Shown here: in pieces, positions 42,178 through 51,542 of the stretch
How the letters are laid out: every line of letters begins with the position of its first letter
Numbering within the stretch: the stretch's first letter is position 1
DNA from: JAHEAO01 sp041633555
Lineage (GTDB): Bacteria > Pseudomonadota > Alphaproteobacteria > Rhodobacterales > Rhodobacteraceae
Direction of reading: 5' to 3'
Length of the DNA stretch: 64,000 nucleotides
NCBI GenBank assembly: GCA_041633555.1
Contig: JBFKFZ010000014.1
Span: 4,225-68,224, forward strand
The notes under the pieces: generated by a model
Told to the model about the DNA's origin: nothing
The model's database searches: none
The model's input: the letters and a program-made list of their open reading frames with translations, nothing else
Made by a program: the position numbers and the translations under genes

Positions 42178-43104
42178 ATGAACCATTTTCTGGACATCCA
42201 CACCACCGATCCCGCCGCCTTGCGGGGGATGATCGACGCCGCCAAGTCGATCAAGAAGGCGCGCGCAGGCAAGCCCAAGGGCACCCGCGATGCCGACCAG
42301 CCGCTGGCCGGGCATATGGTGGCGCTGATCTTCGAGAAACCCTCGACCCGTACCCGCGTCTCGTTCGATGTCGGCGTGCGCCAGATGGGCGGCGAGACCA
42401 TGGTGCTGTCGGGGTCCGAGATGCAGCTTGGCCATGGCGAGACGATTGCCGACACCGCCCGCGTCCTGTCGCGCTATGTCGACCTGATCATGATCCGCAC
42501 CTTCGAGGAACAGACGCTGCTGGAAATGGCTGAATATGCGACCGTGCCGGTAATCAACGGGCTGACCAACCGCACCCATCCCTGCCAGATCATGGCCGAC
42601 GTTATGACCTTCGAGGAACATCGCGGCCCGATCGCGGGCAAGAAGGTGGTCTGGACCGGCGACGGCAACAATGTCTGCGCCTCGTTCCTGCATGCTGCGG
42701 GGCAGTTCGGCTTCGATTTCACCTTCACCGGGCCGGCGACGCTCGATCCCGAGGATCAGTTCGTCGGCCTCGCCCGGAAATCCGGCGTCAGCATCCAGAT
42801 CGAGCGCGATCCGATGAAGGCGGTCGAGGGCGCCGATCTGGTCGTCACCGACACCTGGGTGTCGATGCATGACAGTCAGTCCTCGCGCGAACGGCGGCAC
42901 AACCAGCTTCGTTCCTACCAGGTGAACGAGGCGCTGATGGCGGCGGCGAAACCGGATGCTCTCTTCATGCATTGCCTGCCGGCGCACCGCGACGACGAGG
43001 CGACGAGCGCCGTGATGGATGGCCCCAATTCGGTGATCTTCGACGAGGCCGAGAACCGGCTGCATGCGCAGAAGGCGATCATGCGCTGGTGTCTCGGAAT
43101 GTGA
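42178..43104 (+). CDS. argF: Ornithine carbamoyltransferase
   Basis: Makes citrulline from ornithine and carbamoyl phosphate. 308 residues with the carbamoyl-phosphate motif FEKPSTRTRVSFD (STRTR at 56-60), the conserved TNRTHPCQIMADVMTF segment and the ornithine motif MHCLPAHR near residue 265. Length and motifs are typical of catabolic/anabolic OTCs in alphaproteobacteria; anabolic by its place after argD. Confidence 0.96.
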   Translation: MNHFLDIHTTDPAALRGMIDAAKSIKKARAGKPKGTRDADQPLAGHMVALIFEKPSTRTRVSFDVGVRQMGGETMVLSGSEMQLGHGETIADTARVLSRYVDLIMIRTFEEQTLLEMAEYATVPVINGLTNRTHPCQIMADVMTFEEHRGPIAGKKVVWTGDGNNVCASFLHAAGQFGFDFTFTGPATLDPEDQFVGLARKSGVSIQIERDPMKAVEGADLVVTDTWVSMHDSQSSRERRHNQLRSYQVNEALMAAAKPDALFMHCLPAHRDDEATSAVMDGPNSVIFDEAENRLHAQKAIMRWCLGM

Positions 43105-43176
43105 CCCGGGGGGCGCCTCCGGCCACGAAACAGGGCTCGCGGCGCCGTTTCGCGGGAGGGCCGAAGGTCCAGCAGG

Positions 43177-44658
43177 TCAGGCGAATGTGGCGTATAGCGC
43201 CAGGAAGATCAGGGCCGAAAGCGCTGCGGCGGCCGGAACCGTGATGACCCACGCCGCGACGATGGTCATGAAATGCGACCGCCGGACCAGCTTGCGGCGG
43301 CGGCGTTCCTGCGGCGCGATCCGTGTGCCGTCGGGGTATTGCAGGCTGCGGTCGCGGGCGCGCCGCTCTTCCCACCATTCGCGGAAGAACCCGACACCGA
43401 AGACCCCACCGACCGCGATATGGGTGGAACTGACCGGCAGGCCCAGCCACGAGGCGATGATCACGGTGATCGCCGCCGAAAGGGCGACGCAATAGGCGCG
43501 CATCGGATTGAGCTTGGTGATCTGGCTGCCGACCATCCGGATCAGTTTCGGCCCGAACAGCACGAGGCCGAACGAGATGCCGAACGCGCCGATCACCATG
43601 ACCCAGAGCGGGATCGAAACCTTGCCGGCGAACTCCCCGAACTGCTCGGCATGGACGATGGCGGCCAGCGGCCCGACGGCATTGGCGACATCATTGGCGC
43701 CATGCGCGAAAGACAGAAGCCCGGCGGAAATCACCAGCGGCAGGCCGAACAGCACCTTGAGCGAGCGTTTGCGGTTCTCCATCCCCTCGGACTGGCGGCG
43801 GATCAGCGGGGTGGCCAGCAGGTAGCAGCCGATCCCCGAGATCAGGCCGATCAGAAGCGCGCTGCCCATGTCGATCTCGATGATCTTCTTCAGGCCTTTC
43901 AGCGCCAGATAGGTCGCGAAGGTTCCCGCCATGACGCCGATCAGCACCGGGACCCAAGTACGCGCCGCGGCAATCTTGTCCTCGCGGTAGACGATCTGCG
44001 TCTTGATGAAGGCGAGAAAGAGTGCCGCGATCAGGCCGCCCAGAAGCGGTGAGATCACCCAGCTGGCGGCAATTGCCCCCATGTTGGTCCAGTTGACGGC
44101 GGCAAAGCCCGCCGCCGCGATCCCCGCACCCATCACGCCGCCCACGACCGAATGGGTCGTCGAGACCGGCGCGCCGAACCAGGTCGCGAGGTTGACCCAG
44201 AGTGCGGAAGAGATCAGTGCCGCCATCATCGCCCAGATGAAGACCTCGGTATTGGCGACCGAGGCCGGATCGATGATGCCCTTCGAGATCGTCGAGACCA
44301 CGTCGCCCCCGGCCAGAAGCGCCCCGGCGGTCTCGCACAAGGCCGCGATGGCGATCGCGCCGCCCATGGTCAGCGCATTGGCACCAACCGCGGGGCCCAT
44401 ATTGTTGGCAACATCATTGGCGCCGATATTGAGCGCCATGTAGGCCCCGAAGGCCGCGGCGGCGATGACAACATAGGATGTCGGCTGCATGCCGAAGAAC
44501 AGCGCCGCCCCGAGGGCTGCCAGCACGATGAAGGCCAGCGAAATGCCCGTCCCCAGAAGCGGCCGCGAGACATAGAGCGTGGCATATTCGACCCGAGCGA
44601 TCCGGTTGAGATCCTTGTCGAGCGTGCGCCACTGATTGTCTGTCTGCCCTGTCGACAC
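43177..44658 (-). CDS. Low-affinity inorganic phosphate transporter (Pit family)
   Basis: 493 residues with about ten membrane spans and the duplicated PiT signature GANDVANNMGPAVGANAL (first half) and HGANDVANAVGPLAAI (second half), which form the phosphate path. An N-terminal cytoplasmic segment of ~45 residues and the long intracellular loop are usual for alphaproteobacterial Pit proteins. No phoU/pap gene is adjacent. Monocistronic. Confidence 0.94.
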   Translation of the reverse strand: MSTGQTDNQWRTLDKDLNRIARVEYATLYVSRPLLGTGISLAFIVLAALGAALFFGMQPTSYVVIAAAAFGAYMALNIGANDVANNMGPAVGANALTMGGAIAIAALCETAGALLAGGDVVSTISKGIIDPASVANTEVFIWAMMAALISSALWVNLATWFGAPVSTTHSVVGGVMGAGIAAAGFAAVNWTNMGAIAASWVISPLLGGLIAALFLAFIKTQIVYREDKIAAARTWVPVLIGVMAGTFATYLALKGLKKIIEIDMGSALLIGLISGIGCYLLATPLIRRQSEGMENRKRSLKVLFGLPLVISAGLLSFAHGANDVANAVGPLAAIVHAEQFGEFAGKVSIPLWVMVIGAFGISFGLVLFGPKLIRMVGSQITKLNPMRAYCVALSAAITVIIASWLGLPVSSTHIAVGGVFGVGFFREWWEERRARDRSLQYPDGTRIAPQERRRRKLVRRSHFMTIVAAWVITVPAAAALSALIFLALYATFA

Positions 44659-44736
44659 GTTCCTACCCGCCCAGCTTCTGCGCTGAGGGGCTACCGGCTG
44701 ACCGGAGGGATTTCAATGGAAACCTGCGGTGGCGGG

Positions 44737-45195
44737 CTAGAAGACCCGCAAAATATCCTGAAGCTGGGGTTCGTTCACCATCTCGGCGGCCCTGACCGGG
44801 CTGACCCACTTGCGCCTGCGCTCCTCGCGTTCGGGGAAGTCGCGCGACAGATGCGCGACCTCGACCGGGAAGACCTGCGTCGAACAGGTCGCCTCGGCGC
44901 CACCCTCGAAGTGCTTGACATATTCGAACGTGCCGATCGGATCGTTGGCGATGCGCCCGTCCTTCACTCCGGCTTCCTCCCAGGCCTCGTGCAGCGCCGA
45001 GCCGGCCTCGTCCAGCCCGTCCACGGGCCAGCCCTTGGGCAGGATCCAGCGGCCGGTATCGCGGCTGGTGATCAGCAGCACTTCCTTGCCGGAACTGCGT
45101 TTGCGGTAGCACAATGCAGCCACCTGCACCCGCTTGGGGCGTCTCAGTAATGGGTCCAAGATTTCAGACCACGCTTTTTGCAAAAGCCGTGTCAT
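44737..45195 (-). CDS. Nudix hydrolase
   Basis: 152 residues with a Nudix box GWPVDGLDEAGSALHEAWEEAGV (key residues G, E, then the catalytic EAWEEAG). The usual RE before the helix is HE. The lysine/arginine-rich N-terminus and compact size resemble diphosphoinositol-polyphosphate or diadenosine-type Nudix enzymes, but the substrate cannot be assigned. Starts in an A/T-rich divergent promoter region shared with gnd. Confidence 0.88.
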   Translation of the reverse strand: MTRLLQKAWSEILDPLLRRPKRVQVAALCYRKRSSGKEVLLITSRDTGRWILPKGWPVDGLDEAGSALHEAWEEAGVKDGRIANDPIGTFEYVKHFEGGAEATCSTQVFPVEVAHLSRDFPEREERRRKWVSPVRAAEMVNEPQLQDILRVF

Positions 45196-45263
45196 GTGCG
45201 CTAACCTGCCGTTTCTTGTTTTATAAGTTATACTTATTAGGTGAAAATAATGTGAATTGCAAG

Positions 45264-45272
45264 TTATCCACA
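45264..45272 (+). promoter_or_regulatory. Consensus DnaA box TTATCCACA
   Basis: An exact nine-base DnaA box lies in the A/T-rich 180-base divergent space between the Nudix gene and gnd, next to short TTATA/TTATT repeats (45220-45240). Only one box is seen, so this is not an origin. It could be a DnaA-regulated promoter or a titration site, or chance. Confidence 0.4.
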
Positions 45273-45375
45273 GTCACGTCTGCGTTTCTGCCGGGAACGG
45301 TCGAACGGATCGGGGTTTGCCTGTATGCTGTGCTCAGCACCATGGTAGACAGTAGCGATACGGGAGGGGTACGGC

Positions 45376-46800
45376 ATGACCAAGGCTAGGATCGGGTTGG
45401 TGGGACTGGCCGTGATGGGCGCGAACCTGGCGCTCAACATCGCCGAAAAGGGCTTTCCGGTCGCGGTCCACAACCGCACGACGCAGCGGATCAAGGACTT
45501 TCTCGACGAGGCCGGCGATCTGGCCGAGAACATCGTGCCTTGCGAGACGCCCGAGGCGCTGGTCGCGGCCCTGTCTAAGCCGCGCGCGATCATCATCATG
45601 GTCAAGGCCGGGGCGGCGGTCGATGCGGTGATCGAGGGGCTGAAACCGCTGCTCGACAAGGGCGACATGATCATCGATGCTGGCAACGCCAATTTCCACG
45701 ATACCCGCCGCCGGGAAAAGGCGTTGGCCGCCGACGGCCTGTCCTATATCGGTATGGGCGTATCGGGCGGCGAGGAGGGCGCGCGCCACGGCCCCTCGAT
45801 CATGGTCGGCGGCAAGGCCGAAAGCTACGCCGTCATCCGCGATATCGTCGAGGCGATCGCGGCGAAATACAAGGGCGACCCCTGTGCCGCGCATCTCGGT
45901 CCCGACGGGGCCGGGCATTTCGTCAAGACGGTGCATAACGGCATCGAATATGCCGACATGCAGATGATCGCCGAGGTCTACGGGCTGCTCCGCGACGGCG
46001 ACCACCGGTCGCCGGTCAAGATCGGCAAGCTGTTCGAAGAATGGAACGAGGGCCCGCTCCGGTCCTATCTCGTCGAGATATCGGGCATCGTGCTGCAGGC
46101 CGTGGACCCTGTGACGGACGGGCCGATGGTCGACATGATCCTGGACCGGGCCGGGCAGAAGGGCACCGGCCGCTGGACGGTGATCGAGGCGCTGAGCCTT
46201 GGCCAGTCGGCCTCGACCATCGAGGCGGCGGTCGGCGCGCGGTCCTGGTCGGCGATGAAAGAGGCGCGGGTGGCGGGCGAGGATCTGCTGTCCGCCGCGC
46301 GGCCTTCCGTCAAGGAGGCGCATGCGGTGCTCGACGGCGATCTGGAAAAGGCGCTGCTGGCGGCCAAGATCGTGGCCTATTCGCAAGGCTTCGCGCTGCT
46401 CGCCGCGGCCTCGGAGGAATTCGGCTGGGAGCTCGACCTGGGCCGGATCGCCGAGATCTGGCGCGAAGGCTGCATCATCCGCTCGGCGATGCTCGACGGC
46501 ATGGCGCGGGCGGCGCGGGACGGGCTGCCGCATGGCCAGCTGATCTTCGCGCCGGGTTTCTCTGACAAGATGGCGGCCTCGGCAAATGCGCTGCGCCGCA
46601 CGGTCGCGGCGGCGGTGCTGAAGGGGCTGCCGGTGCCGGCCTTCTCGGCGGCCCTGGCCTATTTCGACACGATGCGGCGGGGCCGCGGAACCACCGACCT
46701 GATCCAGGCGCAGCGCGACTTCTTCGGGGCGCATGGGTTCGAGCGGCTGGATGGCGGCGCAGGCCATCACGGGCCCTGGGGCAGCGGGCTGAAAGGCTAG
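45376..46800 (+). CDS. gnd: 6-phosphogluconate dehydrogenase (decarboxylating)
   Basis: Oxidises and decarboxylates 6-phosphogluconate to ribulose 5-phosphate in the pentose phosphate pathway. 474 residues with the NADP fold GLAVMGANLALNIA (residues ~9-22), the family motifs VSGGEEGARHGPSIM and GHFVKTVHNGIEY (catalytic lysine and histidine), and the long all-helical C-terminal dimer domain. GGGAGGGG precedes the ATG. Length fits the NADP-dependent homodimeric class. Confidence 0.96.
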   Translation: MTKARIGLVGLAVMGANLALNIAEKGFPVAVHNRTTQRIKDFLDEAGDLAENIVPCETPEALVAALSKPRAIIIMVKAGAAVDAVIEGLKPLLDKGDMIIDAGNANFHDTRRREKALAADGLSYIGMGVSGGEEGARHGPSIMVGGKAESYAVIRDIVEAIAAKYKGDPCAAHLGPDGAGHFVKTVHNGIEYADMQMIAEVYGLLRDGDHRSPVKIGKLFEEWNEGPLRSYLVEISGIVLQAVDPVTDGPMVDMILDRAGQKGTGRWTVIEALSLGQSASTIEAAVGARSWSAMKEARVAGEDLLSAARPSVKEAHAVLDGDLEKALLAAKIVAYSQGFALLAAASEEFGWELDLGRIAEIWREGCIIRSAMLDGMARAARDGLPHGQLIFAPGFSDKMAASANALRRTVAAAVLKGLPVPAFSAALAYFDTMRRGRGTTDLIQAQRDFFGAHGFERLDGGAGHHGPWGSGLKG

Positions 46801-46901
46801 AAAGCGGAGCCGCCTTGCCGTGGCACGACATGTCCCGCGCCCCTCGTCCCGAAGGGCACGGCAGCGGGCTCAGGTCCTTGCGGTGGGGCAAGGAACGGCG
46901 G

Positions 46902-49337
46902 TCAGGCCCTTCGGGGTTTGGCGCGCAGCGTCGGTTCGGCTGCGGTAGGATCCTCGGGCCAGGGATGTTTGGGATAGCGGCCGCGCATGTCCTTGCGGAC
47001 TTCCGTGTAGGAGCTGGCCCAGAAACCGGGCAGATCCATCGTGGTCTGGACCGGTCGGCCGGCAGGGGACAGCAGCGTGATCCGTAGCGGTTGTCCGACG
47101 ACGGTCGGATGCTCGGTCGTGCCGAACATTTCCTGCAGGCGGACGGCGATTTCGGGGGCCTCGCCGCCATAGTCGATCGGCACCCGGCGGTCCATCGGCG
47201 TAGTGAAATGCGAGGGCGCAAGGCGGTCGACCTGCTGCAACTGCTCCCAGGTCAGCCGGGCGCGCAGGGGATCGGCAAGGTCGAGGTTGCGGATGTCGGC
47301 AGCGGTCCGCACGCCGGAAAGATGCGGCAGCAGCCAGTCTTCCATCGAGTCGAGCAGTGCGGCATCCGAAACATCGGGCAGGTCCGCGCCGCCTGCCCGG
47401 CTGAGTTCCACGCGGGCCTGAAACCGGCGGACGGGATCAGAGAAGGGCAGGCCGAGTTCCCGGACACCGTCGAGTGCTGCGCGGGCGACGGCTTCGGGCG
47501 GGGCGTCGCTCCAAGGACGGTCCGACAGCGCCAGCGCACCGAACATCTCCTGCTCGCGGGCGATGACCCGGCCCTCGCGGCGCGACCAGCAACAGGTCTG
47601 CTGCCAGGAAACGCGATCTGGATAGAGGCCGCGCAATTCGGAGTCGGTCAGGATCGCGGCAAGCCGAATGCGGGCCTCGGTGGCATCTCCGTCAAGATCC
47701 AGCGCCACGATCAGGCGGGCGCTGGCGAGCGGATCGGCTTCCTGCAGAATGGCCCCCTTGCCGCCGGACAGGATGTAGCGCGGCGCGTCGCCGGGCCGCC
47801 GCAGCCCGATCCGGTCGGGATAGGCCAGCGCCGCCATTTCCGGCCAGCCGAAATCTTCCACTGAGGCGGGCGCGGCATTGGCCAGCCGTTTCGCCTCTGC
47901 ACGGATGCGGGCGAGCGTGGCGGCATTGGCGTCCGTGTCACGACCACCCTCCAATGCGCGCTTGCGCAGCATCAGGTCGCTTGCCGCACCCCTCAACGGG
48001 TCGCGGTCGGCCAGCAGTGCCGCGAGCGGCGCCGCCGCCATGCCGGCGACCGTCAACATATGGCCAAGGCGCGGATGCAGCGGCAGCGCGGCCAGCGCCT
48101 TGCCGTGAGCGGTAATCCGGCCCTCGATATCGAGCGCGCCGAGATCGGCCAGAAGCGCCCGTGCCTCGGCGAAGGCGCCGGGATTGGGTGGCGTCAGGAA
48201 GGCCATGCCGTCGGTGTCCACTGCGCCCCAGAGTGCCAGATCGAGCGCCAGCCCCGCCAGATCGGCCGAGGCGATTTCGGCGGGCGGGTAGGCCTGCATC
48301 CCGCCCTCCTCGCCTTTCGTCCACATCCGATAGCAGATTCCTTCGGCGAGTCGCCCGGCGCGGCCGCGGCGCTGCTCGGCCTCGGCCTTGGTGACCCGCT
48401 CGGTCACCAGCCGCGACATGGCCCATCCGGGATCGAACCGGGCGCGGCGGGCGCGGCCGCAATCGACGACGACGCGGATGTCTTGGATGGTCAGTGAGGT
48501 TTCGGCAATGGCAGTAGCCAGCACCACCTTGCGCCCCGAGAGGGCCGGCGCGATCGCGGCACGCTGGGCAGCGAAATCCATCGCCCCGAAAAGCGGGTGC
48601 AACGTGCAATCGCCGGGCAGGCGATCTTTCAGCTGACCTTCGACACGACGGATCTCGCCCTCGCCGGGCAGGAAGACCAGCACCCCGCCCGCAGTCTCGG
48701 CGACCGCCTGTGCGACCAGATCGGCGGCGGCGGACTCAAAACGCAGCTCCTTCGGCAGAGGCCGGTCGAGCCAGCGGATTTCGACCGGAAAGGCGCGGCC
48801 TTCCGAGGTGATCACCGGTGCCGCGCCCAGCATCGCTGCGACCGGACCCGCATCGAGCGTCGCAGACATCACTAGCAGGATCAGGTCCTCGCGCAGCGCG
48901 CCGCGCACTTCCCAGGCCAGCGCAAGGCCCAGATCGGCATTCAGCGAGCGCTCGTGGAACTCGTCGAAGATCACCGCGCCGATGCCCGCCAGCGACGGGT
49001 CCGACTGAATCATCCGGGTCAGGATGCCCTCGGTGACGACCTCGATCCGCGTCGCTTTCGAGACCTTCGCCTCGCCGCGGATCCGGTATCCCACGGTCTG
49101 TCCGACCGCCTCGCCCAGAGTGTCGGCCATCCGCTCGGCGGCGGCACGGGCGGCCAGCCGGCGCGGTTCCAGTATCAGGGTCCGGCCCGCCGTCAGCCCA
49201 GCGTCATGCATCGCCAGCGGCACCAGCGTGGTCTTGCCGGCCCCCGGCGGCGCCTGCAGCACGGCGCGGCCGTGTGCGCCGAGCGCATCCAGCAAAGCGG
49301 GCAGGGCCTCGGTGATGGGCAGGTCGGGCAGGGTCAT
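46902..49337 (-). CDS. hrpB: HrpB-type ATP-dependent helicase
   Basis: 811-residue DEAH/DExH helicase. Walker A QAPPGAGKTT (~28-37), the DEFHERS box (motif II), SATLD (motif III), and motif VI with QRRGRAGRLAEG. A winged-helix/ratchet section and the HrpB-specific C-terminal domain ending in LPGFWASSYTEVRKDMRGRYPKHPWPEDP complete the protein. Family members are thought to act in mRNA or ribosomal RNA metabolism; the exact role is unsettled. Monocistronic, convergent with gnd and divergent from the MeaB gene. Confidence 0.95.
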   Translation of the reverse strand: MTLPDLPITEALPALLDALGAHGRAVLQAPPGAGKTTLVPLAMHDAGLTAGRTLILEPRRLAARAAAERMADTLGEAVGQTVGYRIRGEAKVSKATRIEVVTEGILTRMIQSDPSLAGIGAVIFDEFHERSLNADLGLALAWEVRGALREDLILLVMSATLDAGPVAAMLGAAPVITSEGRAFPVEIRWLDRPLPKELRFESAAADLVAQAVAETAGGVLVFLPGEGEIRRVEGQLKDRLPGDCTLHPLFGAMDFAAQRAAIAPALSGRKVVLATAIAETSLTIQDIRVVVDCGRARRARFDPGWAMSRLVTERVTKAEAEQRRGRAGRLAEGICYRMWTKGEEGGMQAYPPAEIASADLAGLALDLALWGAVDTDGMAFLTPPNPGAFAEARALLADLGALDIEGRITAHGKALAALPLHPRLGHMLTVAGMAAAPLAALLADRDPLRGAASDLMLRKRALEGGRDTDANAATLARIRAEAKRLANAAPASVEDFGWPEMAALAYPDRIGLRRPGDAPRYILSGGKGAILQEADPLASARLIVALDLDGDATEARIRLAAILTDSELRGLYPDRVSWQQTCCWSRREGRVIAREQEMFGALALSDRPWSDAPPEAVARAALDGVRELGLPFSDPVRRFQARVELSRAGGADLPDVSDAALLDSMEDWLLPHLSGVRTAADIRNLDLADPLRARLTWEQLQQVDRLAPSHFTTPMDRRVPIDYGGEAPEIAVRLQEMFGTTEHPTVVGQPLRITLLSPAGRPVQTTMDLPGFWASSYTEVRKDMRGRYPKHPWPEDPTAAEPTLRAKPRRA

Positions 49338-49427
49338 GCGGCCTTATCCGCGATCCTTCCGGGCAATTCCAGAGCACGGGCGGCGATGCGTCTGGACAGG
49401 CCCCGGCGATCCGGGCAGAACCGCGGC

Positions 49428-50420
49428 ATGACAGGGAATGACATCGGAGATCTGGCGAAACGCGTGCTGGCGGGCGAACGCCGGGCGCTGGCCCGCACGA
49501 TCACGCTGATCGAAAGCGCGCGCGAGGATCACCGCGCCGAGGCGGCGGCCCTCCTGGAGGAGGTCCGTGCGCCAGACCGGCAGGCATTGCGGATCGGGCT
49601 TTCTGGCACGCCCGGCGTCGGCAAGTCGACCTTCATCGAAAGCTTCGGGCTGATGCTGACGCAGTCGGGCCTGCGGGTCGCGGTGCTGGCCGTCGATCCC
49701 AGTTCGGCGCGGTCGGGCGGCTCGATTCTCGGCGACAAGACCCGGATGGAGCGGTTGTCGCGCGACCCGAACGCCTTCATCCGCCCCTCGCCCAGTCAGA
49801 CCCATCTGGGCGGCGTGGCGCGGCGCACCCGTGAGGCGGTAGAGCTGTGCGAGGCGGCCGGCTTCGACGTGGTCCTGATCGAGACCGTCGGCGTCGGGCA
49901 ATCCGAAACCGTTGTGGCCGAGATGTCGGACCTCTTCGTGCTGTTGCTGGCGCCGGCGGGCGGCGACGAGCTGCAGGGGGTAAAGCGCGGCATCATGGAG
50001 ATCGCCGACCTGATCCTCGTCAACAAGGCCGACGGCGATCTGAAGCCCGCCGCAATGCGGACCTGCGCCGACTATGCCGGGGCGCTTCGCCTCTTGCGCC
50101 GCAGGGCGCGCGACCCCAGGGGGTTCCCCAAGGCGATGACCGTCTCGGCGCTCGAACAGGACGGGCTGAAAGCCGCCTGGGCCGAGATGCAGGCCCTGGC
50201 CCACTGGCGCAGGCAAAACGGCGTCTGGGACCGGCGCCGGGCCGAGCAGGCACGGCACTGGTTCGAACTTTCGGTGCGCCAGAGCCTGATCGACTGGATC
50301 ACCGCAGAGCCGGAGCTGAAGGCGAAAATGCACGACCTGTCGGGCCGGGTGGCAGAGGGCGGCCTCTCGGCAAGTGCGGCGGCCGCAGAGGTGCTGGCGC
50401 TGGTCAAAAAGGCGCGATGA
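49428..50420 (+). CDS. meaB: MeaB/ArgK-type GTPase for methylmalonyl-CoA mutase
   Basis: G3E-family P-loop GTPase that protects and reloads B12-dependent methylmalonyl-CoA mutase (or ethylmalonyl-CoA mutase in this group). 330 residues: Walker A GTPGVGKST (60-68), AVDPSSARSGGSILGDKTRM, IETVGVGQSE (switch II) and NKAD (guanine specificity). The ATG at 49428 begins MTGNDIGDLAKRVLAGERRALA, the usual start; the frame is open far upstream but inside the antisense of hrpB. No mutase gene is in the window. Confidence 0.94.
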   Translation: MTGNDIGDLAKRVLAGERRALARTITLIESAREDHRAEAAALLEEVRAPDRQALRIGLSGTPGVGKSTFIESFGLMLTQSGLRVAVLAVDPSSARSGGSILGDKTRMERLSRDPNAFIRPSPSQTHLGGVARRTREAVELCEAAGFDVVLIETVGVGQSETVVAEMSDLFVLLLAPAGGDELQGVKRGIMEIADLILVNKADGDLKPAAMRTCADYAGALRLLRRRARDPRGFPKAMTVSALEQDGLKAAWAEMQALAHWRRQNGVWDRRRAEQARHWFELSVRQSLIDWITAEPELKAKMHDLSGRVAEGGLSASAAAAEVLALVKKAR

Positions 50421-50545
50421 ATCGCTTGACGCGGCCCGCGTCACGCCATAAACACCCGTCCAGAATTCAGGGCGCTGCCCCAGGGCAGTGCCCGTTTGCG
50501 TTGAAGTTACCGTCTTGAAAGACAAACGAACGAAGGAGCGAGACA

Positions 50546-50833
50546 ATGTCGCGCCGTTGCGAACTGACCGGAAAAGGCCCGATGTCTGGCAATAATGTCA
50601 GCCATGCCAACAACCGTACCCGCCGCCGGTTCCTGCCGAACCTGAACGATGTGTCGCTGATTTCCGACGCGCTGGGCCGCAGCTTCAAGCTGAAGATCTC
50701 GGCATCGGCGCTGCGCTCGGTTGATCACCGCGGCGGTCTGGATGCGTTTCTGGCCAAGGCCAAGGACGAAGAGCTTTCGTACAACGCACTGAAAATAAAG
50801 AAGGAAATCGCAAAGGCCCGGGCCGCCGCCTGA
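50546..50833 (+). CDS. rpmB: 50S ribosomal protein L28
   Basis: 95 residues with the L28 start MSRRCELTGKGPMSGNNVSHANNRTRRRF (key parts CELTGKGP and SHANNRT) and the typical FLPNLNDVSLISDALGRSF-like middle. An AAGGAG site precedes the ATG. It is followed by a strong Rho-independent terminator. Highly conserved, identification certain. Confidence 0.98.
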   Translation: MSRRCELTGKGPMSGNNVSHANNRTRRRFLPNLNDVSLISDALGRSFKLKISASALRSVDHRGGLDAFLAKAKDEELSYNALKIKKEIAKARAAA

Positions 50834-50859
50834 GTCTTTCGACCTGACCACATCATCAG

Positions 50860-50887
50860 GCCCCGCATGTCGTGTGCGGGGCTTTTT
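50860..50887 (+). terminator. Rho-independent terminator of rpmB
   Basis: Perfect eight-base stem GCCCCGCA / TGCGGGGC with a seven-base loop, followed directly by five T. It lies 26 bases after the rpmB stop. Confidence 0.9.
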
Positions 50888-50966
50888 GCTGATTCCCTTT
50901 CTGCCCGCGTGACAGCAGCCCAAAGGCTTGCTAGCAAGTCGGGGGTGAAGCTCGAACGAGGGTGAA

Positions 50967-51542
50967 GTGACAGTGACGGTTGAAGAAACCAGCCTACCGG
51001 GCCTGCTGGTCGTGACACCGGCGCGCCATGGCGACGAGCGCGGATTCTTCAGCGAAAGCTGGAATCGCGCCGCATTGGCAGAGCAGGGAATCGATATCGA
51101 CTTCGTGCAGGATAACCATTCGCTTTCGCAAAACGTCGGCACCGTTCGCGGCTTGCACTTCCAGGCCCCGCCCCATGCCCAGGCCAAGCTCGTGCGCTGC
51201 GGCCGGGGCCGGCTCTACGATGTGGCCGTCGATATCCGCGCGGGCTCGCCCACCTTCGGCAAATGGGTCGGCGTCGAACTCTCGTTCGAGAACGGCAAGC
51301 AGATTCTGGTCCCCGAAGGGTTCCTGCACGGCTTCGTCACGCTCGAGCCCGAGACCGAGATCATCTACAAATGTTCGGACTATTATGCCCCCGAATCCGA
51401 TGGCGCGGTTCGCTACAATGATCCCGAGATCGGCATCGACTGGGGCATCACACCGGATCAGGCGGTGATCTCCGAAAAGGACGCAGCGGCGCCGCTGCTG
51501 TCGGAGATCGAAACACCCTTCGTCTACGAGGCCTGCCGATGA
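50967..51542 (+). CDS. rfbC: dTDP-4-dehydrorhamnose 3,5-epimerase
   Basis: Third enzyme of dTDP-L-rhamnose synthesis. 191 residues of the cupin fold with VRGLHFQAPPHAQAKLVR (catalytic His), GRLYDVAVDIR and the C-terminal DPEIGIDW. Start is a GTG at 50967 after GAGGGTGAA; a second GTG two codons on is an alternative. It leads the rhamnose operon C-D-B-A, with a four-base overlap to rfbD. Confidence 0.95.
   Translation: MTVTVEETSLPGLLVVTPARHGDERGFFSESWNRAALAEQGIDIDFVQDNHSLSQNVGTVRGLHFQAPPHAQAKLVRCGRGRLYDVAVDIRAGSPTFGKWVGVELSFENGKQILVPEGFLHGFVTLEPETEIIYKCSDYYAPESDGAVRYNDPEIGIDWGITPDQAVISEKDAAAPLLSEIETPFVYEACR

Noticed and set aside
45196..45375. Replication origin in the A/T-rich gnd spacer
   Set aside because: Only one DnaA box, no cluster of boxes or partition/dnaA genes nearby, and the spacer is short.
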